From: an uncultured Prevotella sp.
Lineage (GTDB): Bacteria > Bacteroidota > Bacteroidia > Bacteroidales > Bacteroidaceae
Length of the DNA stretch: 39,405 bases
Assembly: GCA_947165435.1 (NCBI GenBank)
Contig: CAMVAI010000025.1
Coordinates: forward strand, 1 to 39,405
Direction: 5' to 3'
In this document: positions 17,472-26,473 of the stretch, piece after piece
Position numbering within the stretch: the stretch's first letter is position 1
How the letters are laid out: each line of letters opens with the position of its first letter
Program-made: the position numbers and the translations under genes
Notes under the pieces: model-generated
The model's input: only the letters and a program-made list of their open reading frames with translations
Told to the model about the DNA's origin: nothing
The model's database searches: none

Positions 17472-19619
17472 TTAATTTTTAGGTGTTGAGGTGGTTGGCT
17501 TTTCCGAATTGGCGGAATTATTGTTATTGTCGGAGGTTTCAGAATGATCGGAGTTTTCGGAATGATCGGAGTTTTCAGAATGATCGGAGTTTTCAGAATC
17601 TCCCTGCTCCTTCTGCTCATTGAACGGCAGACCTAACTCCTTGGCCCGGCGCTCGGCCATGGCCTCGGCGTCGGCACGCATCTGGGCTTCCAGCAGTTCC
17701 TCGGCACGGCTCTGCCAGGGACGCTTGCCGAAGATTTTCTCCACGTCTTCAGCGAAGATGACCTCACGATCTACCAGCAACTGCGCCAACTGGGCATGCC
17801 CGTCTTTGTGCTCGGTCAGTATCTTCTTGGCACGCTCGTACTGCTCGTTGATCATGCGCTGCACTTCTTCGTCAACAATGCGTGCCGTGGTCTCCGAATA
17901 GGGCTTCTGGAACGAGTATTCCTGGTTGTTGTAATAGTTCACGTTGGGCAGCCGCTCGCTCATGCCGGCGTAGGCCACCATGGCGTAGGCCTGCTGCGTG
18001 GTACGCTCCAGGTCGTTCATGGCCCCGGTGGAGATATGCCCTATGAACAGCTGCTCGGCGGCACGTCCGCCCAGCAGCGAGCACATCTCGTCGAGCATGG
18101 CTTCCTTGGTCTGCAGCACGCGCTCTTCGGGCAAGTACCAGGCAGCGCCGAGGGCACGTCCGCGAGGCACGATGCTGACCTTCACCAGCGGGTTGGCAAA
18201 CTCGGTGAACCATGAGATGGTGGCATGGCCGGCCTCGTGGATGGCTATCGAGCGTTTCTCCTGCTCGGTCATCACCTTGGTCTTCTTCTCCAGTCCGCCA
18301 ATGATGCGGTCCACGGCATCGAGGAAGTCCTGCTTGCCCACTTTCTCACGGTTATGGCGGGCAGCTATCAGCGCGGCCTCGTTGCACACATTGGCAATAT
18401 CGGCACCCGAGAAACCAGGCGTCTGGCGGGCCAGGAAATCCACATCAAGGTTCTCGTCCAGTTTCAGGGGCTTCAGGTGTACGTTGAACACCTCGCGGCG
18501 CTCGTTCAGGTCGGGCAAATCGACGTGTATCTGGCGGTCGAAGCGTCCGGCGCGCATCAGTGCCGAGTCGAGCATGTCGGCGCGGTTGGTGGCAGCCAGC
18601 GTGATGATGCCGCTGTTGGTGCCGAAGCCGTCCATCTCCGTCAGCAGGGCGTTCAGCGTGTTCTCACGCTCGTCGTTGCCGCCCATGGCGGGGTTCTTGC
18701 TTCGGGCACGCCCCACGGCGTCTATCTCGTCAATGAAGATGATGCACGGGGCCTTGCTCTTGGCCTTTTCAAAAAGGTCGCGCACACGCGAGGCTCCCAC
18801 GCCGACGAACATCTCGACGAAGTCGCTGCCTGACATCGAGAAGAACGGCACACCGGCCTCGCCGGCCACGGCCTTGGCCAGCAGCGTCTTGCCGGTTCCC
18901 GGAGGGCCTACCAGCAGGGCTCCCTTGGGAATCTTGCCTCCCAGGTCGGTATATTTCTGCGGGTTCTTCAGGAAATCTACTATCTCTTGCATCTCCTGCT
19001 TGGCGCCGGCCTGTCCGGCCACGTCTTTAAACGTGATGCCCAGCTCGCCGCCTTTCTCGTACATCTGTGCCTTCGACTTGCCGACGCTGAAGATGTTGCC
19101 GGGTCCCATCATGCCGGCACCGCCACCGCCCATGCGGCGCATGATGAACATCCACACGAAGATGATGCCGCCGAAGAACAGGATGTTCATCAGCAGCGAA
19201 CTGAAGAAGTCGTTGTCTTTCGTGTTGTCGTAGGCAAACTTGCCGGAGAATTTCTCCTGCTCGCGGGCCTGATTGACAAACTGCTCCACCTGATCGACGG
19301 AGCCGATGTCCACCGTCACGCTGGGGTTCTTGCCAGTCTGCTGCACGCCCTGGTGGAACACATCGCGGATATGTTCCGGCTTGACGTACATCTGCAGCGT
19401 GTTGCTATGCTTGTTGACCACTATCTCGTCGGCATAACCCTTCATCACCATCGCCTTGAAGTCGGAATAGCTGGCGCGGGTCTGCACACTCGACTTCTCG
19501 TTGCCCTGCGTGAGGTAGAGCGCAATGATAGAGATGATGACCAGCCCGTAAATCCAGTTCATGTTGAATCGGGGCATGTTCATCTGCGGCTTGTTATCGT
19601 TCGATTGTACGTTATTCAC
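17472..19619 (-). CDS. ftsH: ATP-dependent zinc metalloprotease FtsH
   Basis: A 715-residue membrane-anchored AAA+ protease that degrades unassembled or regulatory membrane and soluble proteins. The first membrane segment is at about 22-37 and the second at 142-160, flanking the periplasmic FtsH_ext domain. Walker A GPPGTGKT (238-245), Walker B IIFIDEID (294-301), second region of homology [20 protein letters not shown] (344-363), and zinc-binding HEAGH (462-466) are all intact. The C-terminus after about 670 is a low-complexity tail of HSENSD repeats and Asn runs, absent from typical FtsH. It lies 68 bp after rsfS. Confidence 0.97.
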   Translation of the reverse strand: MNNVQSNDNKPQMNMPRFNMNWIYGLVIISIIALYLTQGNEKSSVQTRASYSDFKAMVMKGYADEIVVNKHSNTLQMYVKPEHIRDVFHQGVQQTGKNPSVTVDIGSVDQVEQFVNQAREQEKFSGKFAYDNTKDNDFFSSLLMNILFFGGIIFVWMFIMRRMGGGGAGMMGPGNIFSVGKSKAQMYEKGGELGITFKDVAGQAGAKQEMQEIVDFLKNPQKYTDLGGKIPKGALLVGPPGTGKTLLAKAVAGEAGVPFFSMSGSDFVEMFVGVGASRVRDLFEKAKSKAPCIIFIDEIDAVGRARSKNPAMGGNDERENTLNALLTEMDGFGTNSGIITLAATNRADMLDSALMRAGRFDRQIHVDLPDLNERREVFNVHLKPLKLDENLDVDFLARQTPGFSGADIANVCNEAALIAARHNREKVGKQDFLDAVDRIIGGLEKKTKVMTEQEKRSIAIHEAGHATISWFTEFANPLVKVSIVPRGRALGAAWYLPEERVLQTKEAMLDEMCSLLGGRAAEQLFIGHISTGAMNDLERTTQQAYAMVAYAGMSERLPNVNYYNNQEYSFQKPYSETTARIVDEEVQRMINEQYERAKKILTEHKDGHAQLAQLLVDREVIFAEDVEKIFGKRPWQSRAEELLEAQMRADAEAMAERRAKELGLPFNEQKEQGDSENSDHSENSDHSENSDHSETSDNNNNSANSEKPTTSTPKN
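17531..17600 (-). repeat. 18-bp tandem repeats in ftsH 3' end
   Basis: About four imperfect copies of an 18-bp unit (plus-strand TTTTCAGAATGATCGGAG) encode the repeated hexapeptide HSENSD at the FtsH C-terminus. Because 18 is a multiple of three, gain or loss of copies keeps the frame. Confidence 0.8.
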
Positions 19620-19687
19620 TGTTGTCTATATTATAATAAGGTATATAATCGTCTTTATATATATTTAGGTGTAATAGTATCCCCCCG

Positions 19688-20047
19688 TCAGTCCAAGTTC
19701 GGAATATGGGTCAGCGCGGCATCGTCCCACAGATGCTCCAGGTCGTAATAGCTGCGCACGTCGGGCAAGAAGATATGCACCAGCACGTCACCATAGTCCA
19801 TGGCCACCCACTGCGCATTCTCCAGGCCTGCCACTCGCGTCGGCTTCTCGCCCAGCTCCTTGCGGGCAAAGTCGCCTACCGACTCGGTGATGGCTTCCAC
19901 CTGAGCAGGCGACGAGCCTTGACAGATAACGAAATAGTTACAGATGCTGCCGTCAATGCCCTGCAAGTCGGCCACAACGATGTCAGCACCTTTCTTATCC
20001 TGTATTCCTTTGGTAATTGTGTTTACTAATTGTGATGTATGTTCCAT
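19688..20047 (-). CDS. rsfS: Ribosome silencing factor RsfS
   Basis: A 119-residue RsfS/Iojap protein that binds ribosomal protein uL14 and blocks subunit joining when nutrients are scarce. Motifs: KKGADIVVADLQGIDGSICN (about 18-37), YFVICQGSSPAQVEAI, and AQWVAMDYGDVLVHIFLPDV followed by RSYYDLEHLW, the classical C-terminal signature. Normal length. First gene of the leftward rsfS-ftsH-cdsA group. Confidence 0.95.
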   Translation of the reverse strand: MEHTSQLVNTITKGIQDKKGADIVVADLQGIDGSICNYFVICQGSSPAQVEAITESVGDFARKELGEKPTRVAGLENAQWVAMDYGDVLVHIFLPDVRSYYDLEHLWDDAALTHIPNLD

Positions 20048-20075
20048 TTATTAATTTTTGAGCCTTTATTGCATG

Positions 20076-20083
20076 CAAAGTTA
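20076..20083 (-). promoter_or_regulatory. -7 box for rsfS-ftsH-cdsA
   Basis: On the minus strand the sequence reads TAACTTTG, matching TAnnTTTG, about 29 nt before the rsfS ATG. No TTTG is present at the expected -33 distance, so the upstream half is weak. Confidence 0.65.
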
Positions 20084-20154
20084 CATGATATTCTTGATAA
20101 AAAGGCTTAGAATGCATTTTTTTTGCGCTTTTTAATAAAAAAATCCAATTTTTC

Positions 20155-20185
20155 TTTGGTAATTCAGAAAAAAGACGTACCTTTG
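20155..20185 (+). promoter_or_regulatory. Promoter of tRNA-Gln
   Basis: TTTG (20155-20158), a 19-bp spacer and TACCTTTG (20178-20185) fit the Bacteroidetes consensus. The tRNA begins about 50 nt downstream. Confidence 0.8.
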
Positions 20186-20237
20186 CACCCGCAAATGAGC
20201 GATGAGACGCTCACAACAAGCAAGAAGCAACAAACAT

Positions 20238-20308
20238 TGGGGTATGGTGTAATGGTAACACTGCAGATTCTGGTCCTGCCTTTCCTGGTTCGAATCCGGG
20301 TACCCCAA
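20238..20308 (+). tRNA. tRNA-Gln (anticodon CTG)
   Basis: A 71-nt cloverleaf. The acceptor stem TGGGGTA pairs with TACCCCA; TGGGGTA is the hallmark start of tRNA-Gln. D arm TGGTGTAATGGTAACAC; anticodon arm GCAGA-TTCTGGT-CCTGC, with CTG at positions 34-36 (decodes CAG); a 4-nt variable loop; T arm CCTGG-TTCGAAT-CCGGG. The discriminator is A and CCA is not encoded. The last anticodon-stem pair is A-C. Confidence 0.95.
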
Positions 20309-20319
20309 CAAAGAGATTT

Positions 20320-20356
20320 CCCAGTCACGCCAAGCGGCTGGGCTTTTTGTTTTTTT
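20320..20356 (+). terminator. Terminator after tRNA-Gln
   Basis: CCCAGTC (20320-20326) pairs with GGCTGGG (20336-20342), including one G-T pair, followed by a T-rich run (20344-20356). This is a normal intrinsic terminator shape. Confidence 0.75.
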
Positions 20357-20672
20357 GGCCCTCTCCACGAAAATCAAATTATTATCCGATAGCGCCCCAA
20401 AGGGGCAATGAGCAGCCAGCCCAGGGCATCGCCATGGGTAATAGACGGTGTGGCCCCACGATTTAGGTGTCGTAGGTGTTGGGGATTTTTTTGATATTCC
20501 TATTATATATACATGCGCGTAAGCGCGGACAAGAGAGAGCGGGGGCCGGCATGCCACATACGGCCCCCCGCCGACGGCATCGGGAGACGTCGCGGCGGTG
20601 CATCTTGTGTAAAAAGGAAAACTTTTAGCGTTTTTTATAGAGAAAAGTTATCCGAAAGAGGAAACTTCTTCG
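20357..20672. other. Gene-free, hairpin-rich region between tRNA-Gln and nrdJ
   Basis: No convincing gene. Several strong dyads are present: GCCCC/GGGGC with loop AAA (20394-20406); a CCCA...TGGG dyad around 20420-20438; and a very GC-rich hairpin GCGGGGGCC / GGCCCCCCGC (20539-20571) whose loop contains GGCATGCC. All lie upstream of the nrdJ -7 box, so they are not part of its leader. The first part resembles multi-copy intergenic elements of Bacteroidales (impression only). Confidence 0.5.
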
Positions 20673-20680
20673 TACCTTTG
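20673..20680 (+). promoter_or_regulatory. -7 box for nrdJ
   Basis: TACCTTTG matches TAnnTTTG and would give a leader of about 20 nt to the ATG at 20705. A -33 TTTG is not present at the right distance. No B12-riboswitch element or NrdR box was recognised. Confidence 0.65.
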
Positions 20681-20704
20681 CACGAAATTGTGAAGAGTAA
20701 AAAG

Positions 20705-23287
20705 ATGGAAACAGCGAAAACATACACTTACGACGAGGCCTTTGCAGCCTCCTTAGCCTATTTCGGCGGCGACGAGCTGGCCGCCCGCGTGTGGGTAAAC
20801 AAGTATGCGATGAAAGACTCGTTAGGCAATATCTACGAGCAGTCGCCCGAGCAGATGCACTGGCGTATAGCCAACGAGATAGCCCGCATCGAGCAGAAAT
20901 ACGCCAATCCGCTGTCGGCACAGCAGATTTTCGAGTTGCTCGACCACTTCCGTTACATCATCCCTGCCGGCAGTCCGATGACCGGCATCGGCAACAACCA
21001 CCAGATAGCCTCGCTGTCGAACTGTTTCGTCATCGGGCTCGACGGCGATGCCGACTCCTACGGTGCCATCTTGCGCATCGACGAGGAGCAGGTGCAGCTG
21101 ATGAAGCGGCGCGGCGGCGTAGGCCACGACCTGAGCCACATCCGTCCGAAGGGGCAGCCCGTCAACAACTCGGCGCTGACATCGACGGGCCTGGTGCCTT
21201 TCATGGAGCGATATAGCAATAGTACGCGCGAGGTGGCCCAGGACGGGCGCCGCGGCGCGCTGATGCTCAGCGTGAGCATCCGCCACCCGGAGGCCGAGGC
21301 CTTCATCGACGCCAAGATGACGGAAGGCAAGGTGACCGGTGCCAACGTGTCGGTGAAGATAGACGACGACTTCATGCGTTGCGCCACCGAGGACCGGCCC
21401 TACGAGCAGCGCTTCCCCATCGACAGCAGCGTGCCGGCCGTGGTCAGCCGGCAGATTTCTGCCAAGACGCTGTGGGAAAAGATAGTGCATAACGCCTGGA
21501 AGAGTGCCGAACCCGGTGTGCTCTTCTGGGACACCATTCTGCGCGAGAGCATTCCCGACTGCTATGCCGACCTTGGTTTCCGCACCGTCAGCACCAACCC
21601 GTGCGGCGAGATACCCCTCTGCCCCTACGACTCGTGCCGACTGCTGAGCATCAACCTCTATTCCTACGTCAGGAAGCCCTTCACCAAGGAGGCCTACTTC
21701 GACTACGAGCTGTTCCGCCGGCATGTGCAGATGGCGCAGCGGCTGATGGACGACATCGTTGACCTGGAACTGGAGAAGATAGAGCTGATCATGCAGAAGA
21801 TAGCCAGCGACCCGCAGTCTGACGAGGTGAAGGGCGCCGAGCAGCACCTGTGGGAGAAAATCATGGCCAAGAGTTCGAAGGGCCGCCGCACCGGCGTGGG
21901 CATTACCGCCGAGGGCGACATGATAGCCGCCATGGGGCTGCGCTATGGCACCCAGGAGGCTACCGACTTCAGCGTAGAGGTACACAAGACGCTGGCACTG
22001 AGTGCCTATCGCTCCAGTGTCGAGATGGCCCGCGAGCGTGGCGCCTTTGCCATTTACGACGCACAGCGCGAAGCCGCCAACCCCTTCGTACAGCGACTGA
22101 AGCAGGCCGACCCGCAGCTGTATGCCGACATGGCGCAGTACGGGCGCCGCAACATAGCCTGCCTGACCATCGCCCCCACGGGCACCACGTCGCTGATGAC
22201 GCAGACCACGAGCGGCATCGAGCCCGTGTTCCTGCCCGTCTATAAGCGCCGCCGCAAGGTGAACCCCAACGACACCAACGTGCATGTGGACTATGTCGAT
22301 GAGGTAGGCGACTCGTTCGAGGAGTACATTGTCTATCACCCGAAGTTCATGGAATGGATGAAGGTAAACGGGCTCGACACCACCAAGCGCTACAGTCAGG
22401 AAGAGATAGACAGCCTGGTGGCCCGCTCGCCTTATTATAAAGCCACCGCCAACGATGTCGATTGGCTCATGAAGGTACGCATGCAGGGAGCCATCCAGAA
22501 GTGGGTGGACCACTCCATCAGCGTCACCGTCAACCTGCCCTCTGATGTCGATGAGGCCCTGGTGAACCGCCTCTATGTCGAGGCCTGGCGGTCGGGCTGC
22601 AAGGGCTGCACCATCTATCGCGACGGCTCGCGGTCGGGCGTGATGGTCAGCGTGACGAAGAAAGAGAAGAAAGACGACGACACCACGAAGGACAACAACC
22701 TGGAGCAGAAGGCCGATGCCCCCTGCAAGCACCCCGAGGTGACCGAGGTACGGCCCCGGGAGCTGGAGTGCGACGTGGTGCGGTTTCAGAACAACAAAGA
22801 CAAGTGGGTGGCCTTTGTGGGTTTGCTCGACGGCTATCCCTACGAGATTTTCACCGGCTTGCAGGACGACGAAGAGGGCATTGTGCTGCCCAAGACGGTG
22901 ACGAAGGGAAAGATTATCAAGCAGGTGAACGAAGACGGCACGAAGCGCTACGACTTCCAGTTTGAGAACAAGCGCGGCTACAAGACCACGGTGGAGGGCC
23001 TGTCTGAGAAGTTCAACCCTGAATACTGGAACTACGCCAAGCTCATCTCGGGCGTGCTGCGCTACCGCATGCCTATCGACCACGTCATCAAGCTCGTGTC
23101 GAGCCTGCAGCTGAAGTCGGAAAGCATCAACACGTGGAAGGTGGGCGTAGAGCGTGCCCTGAAGAAATACATCGTTGACGGCACCGAGGCCAAGGGGCAG
23201 AAGTGTCCCAACTGCGGCAGCGAGAGCCTGGTTTACCAGGAGGGCTGTCTGATATGCAAGAACTGCGGCTCCAGCCGTTGCGGATGA
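20705..23287 (+). CDS. nrdJ: Adenosylcobalamin-dependent (class II) ribonucleotide reductase
   Basis: An 860-residue reductase that converts ribonucleotides to deoxyribonucleotides using adenosylcobalamin to create the thiyl radical, needing no oxygen and no small subunit. The start at 20705 (METAKTYTYDEAFAASLAYF) is favoured over a longer frame to 20513, which would lie across the promoter. Visible: SLSNCFVIGL (one redox Cys), RRGGVGHDLS, the radical site STNPCGEIPL with active-site Cys and Glu, LTIAPTGTTSLMTQTTSGIEP, and the C-terminal CPNCGS...CLICKNCGSSRCG zinc-like cluster with the terminal reducing cysteines. The gene is much longer in antisense-open frames, which are GC-driven shadows. 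It precedes folB by 78 bp. Confidence 0.96.
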   Translation: METAKTYTYDEAFAASLAYFGGDELAARVWVNKYAMKDSLGNIYEQSPEQMHWRIANEIARIEQKYANPLSAQQIFELLDHFRYIIPAGSPMTGIGNNHQIASLSNCFVIGLDGDADSYGAILRIDEEQVQLMKRRGGVGHDLSHIRPKGQPVNNSALTSTGLVPFMERYSNSTREVAQDGRRGALMLSVSIRHPEAEAFIDAKMTEGKVTGANVSVKIDDDFMRCATEDRPYEQRFPIDSSVPAVVSRQISAKTLWEKIVHNAWKSAEPGVLFWDTILRESIPDCYADLGFRTVSTNPCGEIPLCPYDSCRLLSINLYSYVRKPFTKEAYFDYELFRRHVQMAQRLMDDIVDLELEKIELIMQKIASDPQSDEVKGAEQHLWEKIMAKSSKGRRTGVGITAEGDMIAAMGLRYGTQEATDFSVEVHKTLALSAYRSSVEMARERGAFAIYDAQREAANPFVQRLKQADPQLYADMAQYGRRNIACLTIAPTGTTSLMTQTTSGIEPVFLPVYKRRRKVNPNDTNVHVDYVDEVGDSFEEYIVYHPKFMEWMKVNGLDTTKRYSQEEIDSLVARSPYYKATANDVDWLMKVRMQGAIQKWVDHSISVTVNLPSDVDEALVNRLYVEAWRSGCKGCTIYRDGSRSGVMVSVTKKEKKDDDTTKDNNLEQKADAPCKHPEVTEVRPRELECDVVRFQNNKDKWVAFVGLLDGYPYEIFTGLQDDEEGIVLPKTVTKGKIIKQVNEDGTKRYDFQFENKRGYKTTVEGLSEKFNPEYWNYAKLISGVLRYRMPIDHVIKLVSSLQLKSESINTWKVGVERALKKYIVDGTEAKGQKCPNCGSESLVYQEGCLICKNCGSSRCG

Positions 23288-23365
23288 CGTGTGACGCACC
23301 ACCGTGCATACCGTCATAAAACAAGGTTGAGCACTTTACACGACAGAGCTTTTTTTAGAGTAACG

Positions 23366-23743
23366 ATGAAGATAGAACATTCGTATGTATATATCCGCGA
23401 GGCCCGCTTCCACGCCTTCCATGGGGTGCTGCCCCAGGAACGGCAGGTGGGAGCCGACTTCAGCGTGTCGCTGCGTGTGGGCATCGATGTGAGCCAGGCC
23501 GTCAGCCACGACATGGTGGAGGTGACCCTCGACTATGCCGAGCTGTACCATGTGGTGAAATTCGAGATGGAGCAGCCCTCCATGCTCCTGGAACATGTGG
23601 CAGGGCGCATCGGTCAGGCCGTCTTCGACCATTTCCCGCAGGCGGCATCGCTCGACATTTCCGTCACCAAGCTGAACCCGCCCATGGGTGCCGACTGCCA
23701 GGGAGCCGGCGTAGAGTTACACTTAATCAACGACAAGCAATGA
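23366..23743 (+). CDS. folB: Dihydroneopterin aldolase FolB
   Basis: A 125-residue enzyme of folate synthesis that splits 7,8-dihydroneopterin to 6-hydroxymethyl-dihydropterin and glycolaldehyde. The start at 23366 gives MKIEHSYVYIREARFHAFHG; 'FHAFHGVLPQERQVGADF' is the substrate-binding signature. The conserved V.LDYAELYHVV and SMLLEHVAGRI follow, then the lysine in SVTKLNPPMG. A longer frame from 23291 adds 25 residues unlike the family. Its stop overlaps the amidase start by 4 bp (ATGA), so the pair is coupled. Confidence 0.93.
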   Translation: MKIEHSYVYIREARFHAFHGVLPQERQVGADFSVSLRVGIDVSQAVSHDMVEVTLDYAELYHVVKFEMEQPSMLLEHVAGRIGQAVFDHFPQAASLDISVTKLNPPMGADCQGAGVELHLINDKQ

Positions 23744-25164
23744 GGAACAGCCGGATATTGACTCTGTGTGTCACGCTATTCCTTGCCGTTGCCGCGTCGG
23801 CAGCAGGCAAGAAGTTCACGCTGGTGGTAGATGCCGGCCACGGAGGCCACGACACCGGCGCGCAAGGAGCCATCTCGAAGGAGAAGGACCTGACGCTGAA
23901 GTATGCCCTCGCCTTCGGACAGCTGGTAGAGCGCAACTGCCCCGATGTACACGTCATATATACCCGTAAGACCGACCGCTTCGTAGAGCTGTACAAACGT
24001 GCCGAGATAGCCAACAACGCCAAGGCCGACCTGTTTATCTCCGTACACATCAACGCGCTGCCCAAGCGACACATAGCCCGCGGCTTCCAGACCTACACCC
24101 TCGGGCGCAGCAAGCGCACGGGCAAGCAGAACGGCGTGATGGAGAACCTGGAGGTGGCCAAGCGCGAGAACGCCGTCATCTTCCTGGAGAAAGACTACAA
24201 GCAGACCTATCAGGGCTACGACCCCAATTCGGCAGAGAGCAACATCATGTTCGAGTTCATTCAGGACAAGAACATGGAGATGAGCGTAGAGCTGGCCAAG
24301 TTCATGCAGCGCCGCGTATGCCGTGCCACGGGCCGGCAGGACATGGGTGCCCACCAGGACAACCTTGCCGTGCTGCGCCTCACGTCGATGCCCGGCTGTC
24401 TGATAGAGCTGGGCTTCATCTCCACCCGCGATGAAGAGCAGTTCATGAATACCGATGATGCCCGGCGCCGCTATGCACAGGGCATCTACCAGGCATTCAT
24501 CGACTATAAGAACAAGTACGACAAGAACAGCACCGTGCCCTATCGCATAGAAACAAAGCTGGAGGTGGACATCCCCTCTGTGGTGCCGCAGGACGTGAAG
24601 ACCGAGAAAGCCGAGAAGGACGCGAAAAAGCGCAAGCGCAAGAAGAGCAAAGTGGCCGAAGAGCTGGCCGAGGCCCGCGAGGGCAAGACGGCAGAAAGCG
24701 AGAAGCCCGCCGAGGCTCCCAGCACCGACTCTATCACCATGGCGCAGCCCGCCGACACCGTACCGGCCACCCCCGCAAAGACCCCTGCCAAGGAGGCGGA
24801 GAAGAAGCCTGCCAAGGATGCGGCAAATGCCCCTGCCAAGGAGGCGGCAAAGACGCCTGCCAAGGATGCGGCAGCAGCTGCCGCTCCGACTTCCGCCCCC
24901 GTCTTCAAGGTACAGATACTCACCTCGTCAGTAAAGCTGAAGCCCACCGACAAGCAGCTGAAGGGGCACCGCGATGCCGACTGCTATCAGGAAGGCGGTC
25001 TGTTTAAATATACGGTGGGCTCGTCTGCCGACTACAACGAGATCTACCGTCTGCGCAAGACGCTGACGGGCGACTTCCCGCAGGCCTTCATCATCGCCTT
25101 CCGCGACGGTGTGAAGATGGACGTGCGTGAGGCCATACAGGAATTTAAGAGAAATAAAAAATAA
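23740..25164 (+). CDS. N-acetylmuramoyl-L-alanine amidase (Amidase_3) with SPOR-like C-terminus
   Basis: A 474-residue exported zinc amidase that cuts the amide bond between MurNAc and the stem peptide in cell separation. Signal peptide 1-22. The zinc and catalytic residues are in DAGHGGHD (H34), SKEKD (E48), ISVHINA (H103) and CLIELGFIST (E223). After the catalytic domain (to about 265) comes a charged linker with KKRKRKKSK and Ala/Pro/Lys repeats of the form PAKEAAK/PAKDAA (about 345-385). A terminal domain (about 388-474; FKVQILTSS ... RKTLTGDFPQAFIIAF) has the pattern of a SPOR-like peptidoglycan-binding module. It sits between folB and mlaD. Confidence 0.92.
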   Translation: MRNSRILTLCVTLFLAVAASAAGKKFTLVVDAGHGGHDTGAQGAISKEKDLTLKYALAFGQLVERNCPDVHVIYTRKTDRFVELYKRAEIANNAKADLFISVHINALPKRHIARGFQTYTLGRSKRTGKQNGVMENLEVAKRENAVIFLEKDYKQTYQGYDPNSAESNIMFEFIQDKNMEMSVELAKFMQRRVCRATGRQDMGAHQDNLAVLRLTSMPGCLIELGFISTRDEEQFMNTDDARRRYAQGIYQAFIDYKNKYDKNSTVPYRIETKLEVDIPSVVPQDVKTEKAEKDAKKRKRKKSKVAEELAEAREGKTAESEKPAEAPSTDSITMAQPADTVPATPAKTPAKEAEKKPAKDAANAPAKEAAKTPAKDAAAAAAPTSAPVFKVQILTSSVKLKPTDKQLKGHRDADCYQEGGLFKYTVGSSADYNEIYRLRKTLTGDFPQAFIIAFRDGVKMDVREAIQEFKRNKK

Positions 25165-25189
25165 AATTAAATAAAACGACAACAACAAT

Positions 25190-26092
25190 ATGAAGTTCTT
25201 TACCAAGGAAGTTAAGATAGCACTGGTGGCCATCGTGGGCATCGTGGTGCTGTTCTATGGCCTGCAGTTCCTGAAGGGACTCGACCTCTTTTCCAGCGAC
25301 GATGCCTACTATGTGGCTTTCGACGATGTCAGCGGTCTGTCGCCATCGGCACCCGTCTATGCCAACGGCTACCGCGTGGGCGTGGTCAAGGAGATTGTCT
25401 ATGACTATCAGCCCGGCGGCAAGATTATCGCCGTCGTGGGCCTGGACAAACAGCTGCGCATGCCCGTCGGCTCGCATGCCGTCATCGACAGCGACCTGCT
25501 GGGCAATATCAAGATCAACCTCGTGCTCGACGGCGACCCCCTCCACCTGATTGGCAAGGGCGACACTATTCCCGGCGGCGCACAGCAGGGGCTGATGGGC
25601 AAGGTAGGCGAGATGATGCCTGCCGTAGAGCGCATTGTGCCCAAGCTCGACTCCATCATGACCAGCCTGAACCTGCTGCTGGCCGACCCCGCCCTGCGCA
25701 ACGTGCTGCACAACGTCGAGGGCATGACGGGCAATCTCAATGCCACCAGCGTAGAGCTGCGCGCGCTGTCGGCCAGCCTCAACCGCGACGTGCCGGGCCT
25801 GATGACCAAGGCCGACGGCGTACTCACCAACACCGAGCAGCTCACGGCCCATCTATCGGCGGTCGATGTGGCTGCCACCATGGCCAAGGTGAACCAGACG
25901 CTGGCCAACGTCGAACAGATGACACAGCGCCTCAACAGCAACGAGGGCACGCTGGGGCTGCTCATGCGCGACCCCACCCTCTACCAGAATCTGAACAACA
26001 CCGTGGCTGCTGCCGACTCGCTGCTCATCGACCTGAAGGCACACCCGAAGCGCTACGTGCATTTCTCGGTATTCGGCAAGAAAGACAAATGA
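25190..26092 (+). CDS. MlaD/MCE family lipid-transport protein
   Basis: A 300-residue protein with one N-terminal membrane segment (about 8-27, VKIALVAIVGIVVLFYGLQF) and an MCE domain (about 38-115: YYVAFDDVSGLSPSAPVYAN then GYRVGVVKEI). It would act as the periplasmic substrate-binding part of a phospholipid ABC transporter that keeps outer-membrane lipid asymmetry. The C-terminal half is helical, with repeated LxxVxxxTxxLN spacing. The permease and ATPase genes are not next to it, which is usual in Bacteroidetes where amidase-mlaD pairs occur. 25 bp after the amidase. Confidence 0.9.
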   Translation: MKFFTKEVKIALVAIVGIVVLFYGLQFLKGLDLFSSDDAYYVAFDDVSGLSPSAPVYANGYRVGVVKEIVYDYQPGGKIIAVVGLDKQLRMPVGSHAVIDSDLLGNIKINLVLDGDPLHLIGKGDTIPGGAQQGLMGKVGEMMPAVERIVPKLDSIMTSLNLLLADPALRNVLHNVEGMTGNLNATSVELRALSASLNRDVPGLMTKADGVLTNTEQLTAHLSAVDVAATMAKVNQTLANVEQMTQRLNSNEGTLGLLMRDPTLYQNLNNTVAAADSLLIDLKAHPKRYVHFSVFGKKDK

Positions 26093-26373
26093 CGGCAAGG
26101 GAGGCAATTTTTAAATTGTCTAAATAACACCACTTCTGTCTTTTTCTTCCCTGCCATCCCTACAAATGCCTGATATTGCAAGCGTTCCGCAAGGCGAACA
26201 AACCTACTACTGCACAGACCCGCCGTCTGTGCAGTTTCCGTATAATGCACTGTGCCACAAGACGTTGCTATTTTGCAACACCCCCTTCAGCATACACTCC
26301 ATCTGGAAGTGGCATAAAGCGCGTTCACACCGCAAGTTACGGCAGCATCCGTCTTTGGTGGTATTTTTTCGCA
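26093..26373. other. Gene-free region before dnaA with perfect hairpin
   Basis: No gene seen. CAATTT-TT-AAATTG (26105-26118) is a small palindrome just after the mlaD stop. A perfect 11-bp dyad ACTGCACAGAC/GTCTGTGCAGT with loop CCGCC lies at 26209-26235; it is followed by only two or three T, so it is a weak terminator or a regulatory site. No TTATCCACA-type DnaA boxes were found by eye, so there is no evidence for an origin here. Confidence 0.55.
26209..26235 (+). terminator. Possible terminator or regulatory hairpin between mlaD and dnaA
   Basis: The arms 26209-26219 and 26225-26235 are fully complementary, enclosing a 5-nt loop. The stem is strong, but the T run after it is short (TTT then CCG). 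It sits about 140 bp upstream of the dnaA promoter, so it may end the folB-amidase-mlaD transcript. Confidence 0.45.
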
Positions 26374-26405
26374 TTTGCAAGATTCAAAAAAAATTGCGAA
26401 CTTTG
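26374..26405 (+). promoter_or_regulatory. Promoter of dnaA
   Basis: TTTG (26374-26377), a 20-bp spacer and GAACTTTG (26398-26405); the -7 box has G in place of the first T of TAnnTTTG. The leader to the ATG would be about 65 nt. Confidence 0.6.
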
Positions 26406-26473
26406 CAACCGAAAACCGAAGACCCTACCGTCTGACAATAGTAAAAAACGAACATATTAAAAAAGTAACGCGC

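Noticed and set aside
17465..17620. N-terminal extension of CdsA with KTPII repeats
   Set aside because: It is the ftsH 3' repeat read in another frame; CdsA starts naturally at 17464.
20123..20557. Open frames on both strands across tRNA-Gln
   Set aside because: They translate a tRNA and its terminator; the tRNA folds fully.
20357..20704. Cobalamin riboswitch upstream of nrdJ
   Set aside because: No B12-box-like conserved core found, and the dyads lie upstream of the predicted transcription start.
20822..23317. 831-codon open frame antisense to nrdJ
   Set aside because: It mirrors the sense gene codon by codon; high GC at third positions removes stops from the opposite frame. No signal, domain or promoter.
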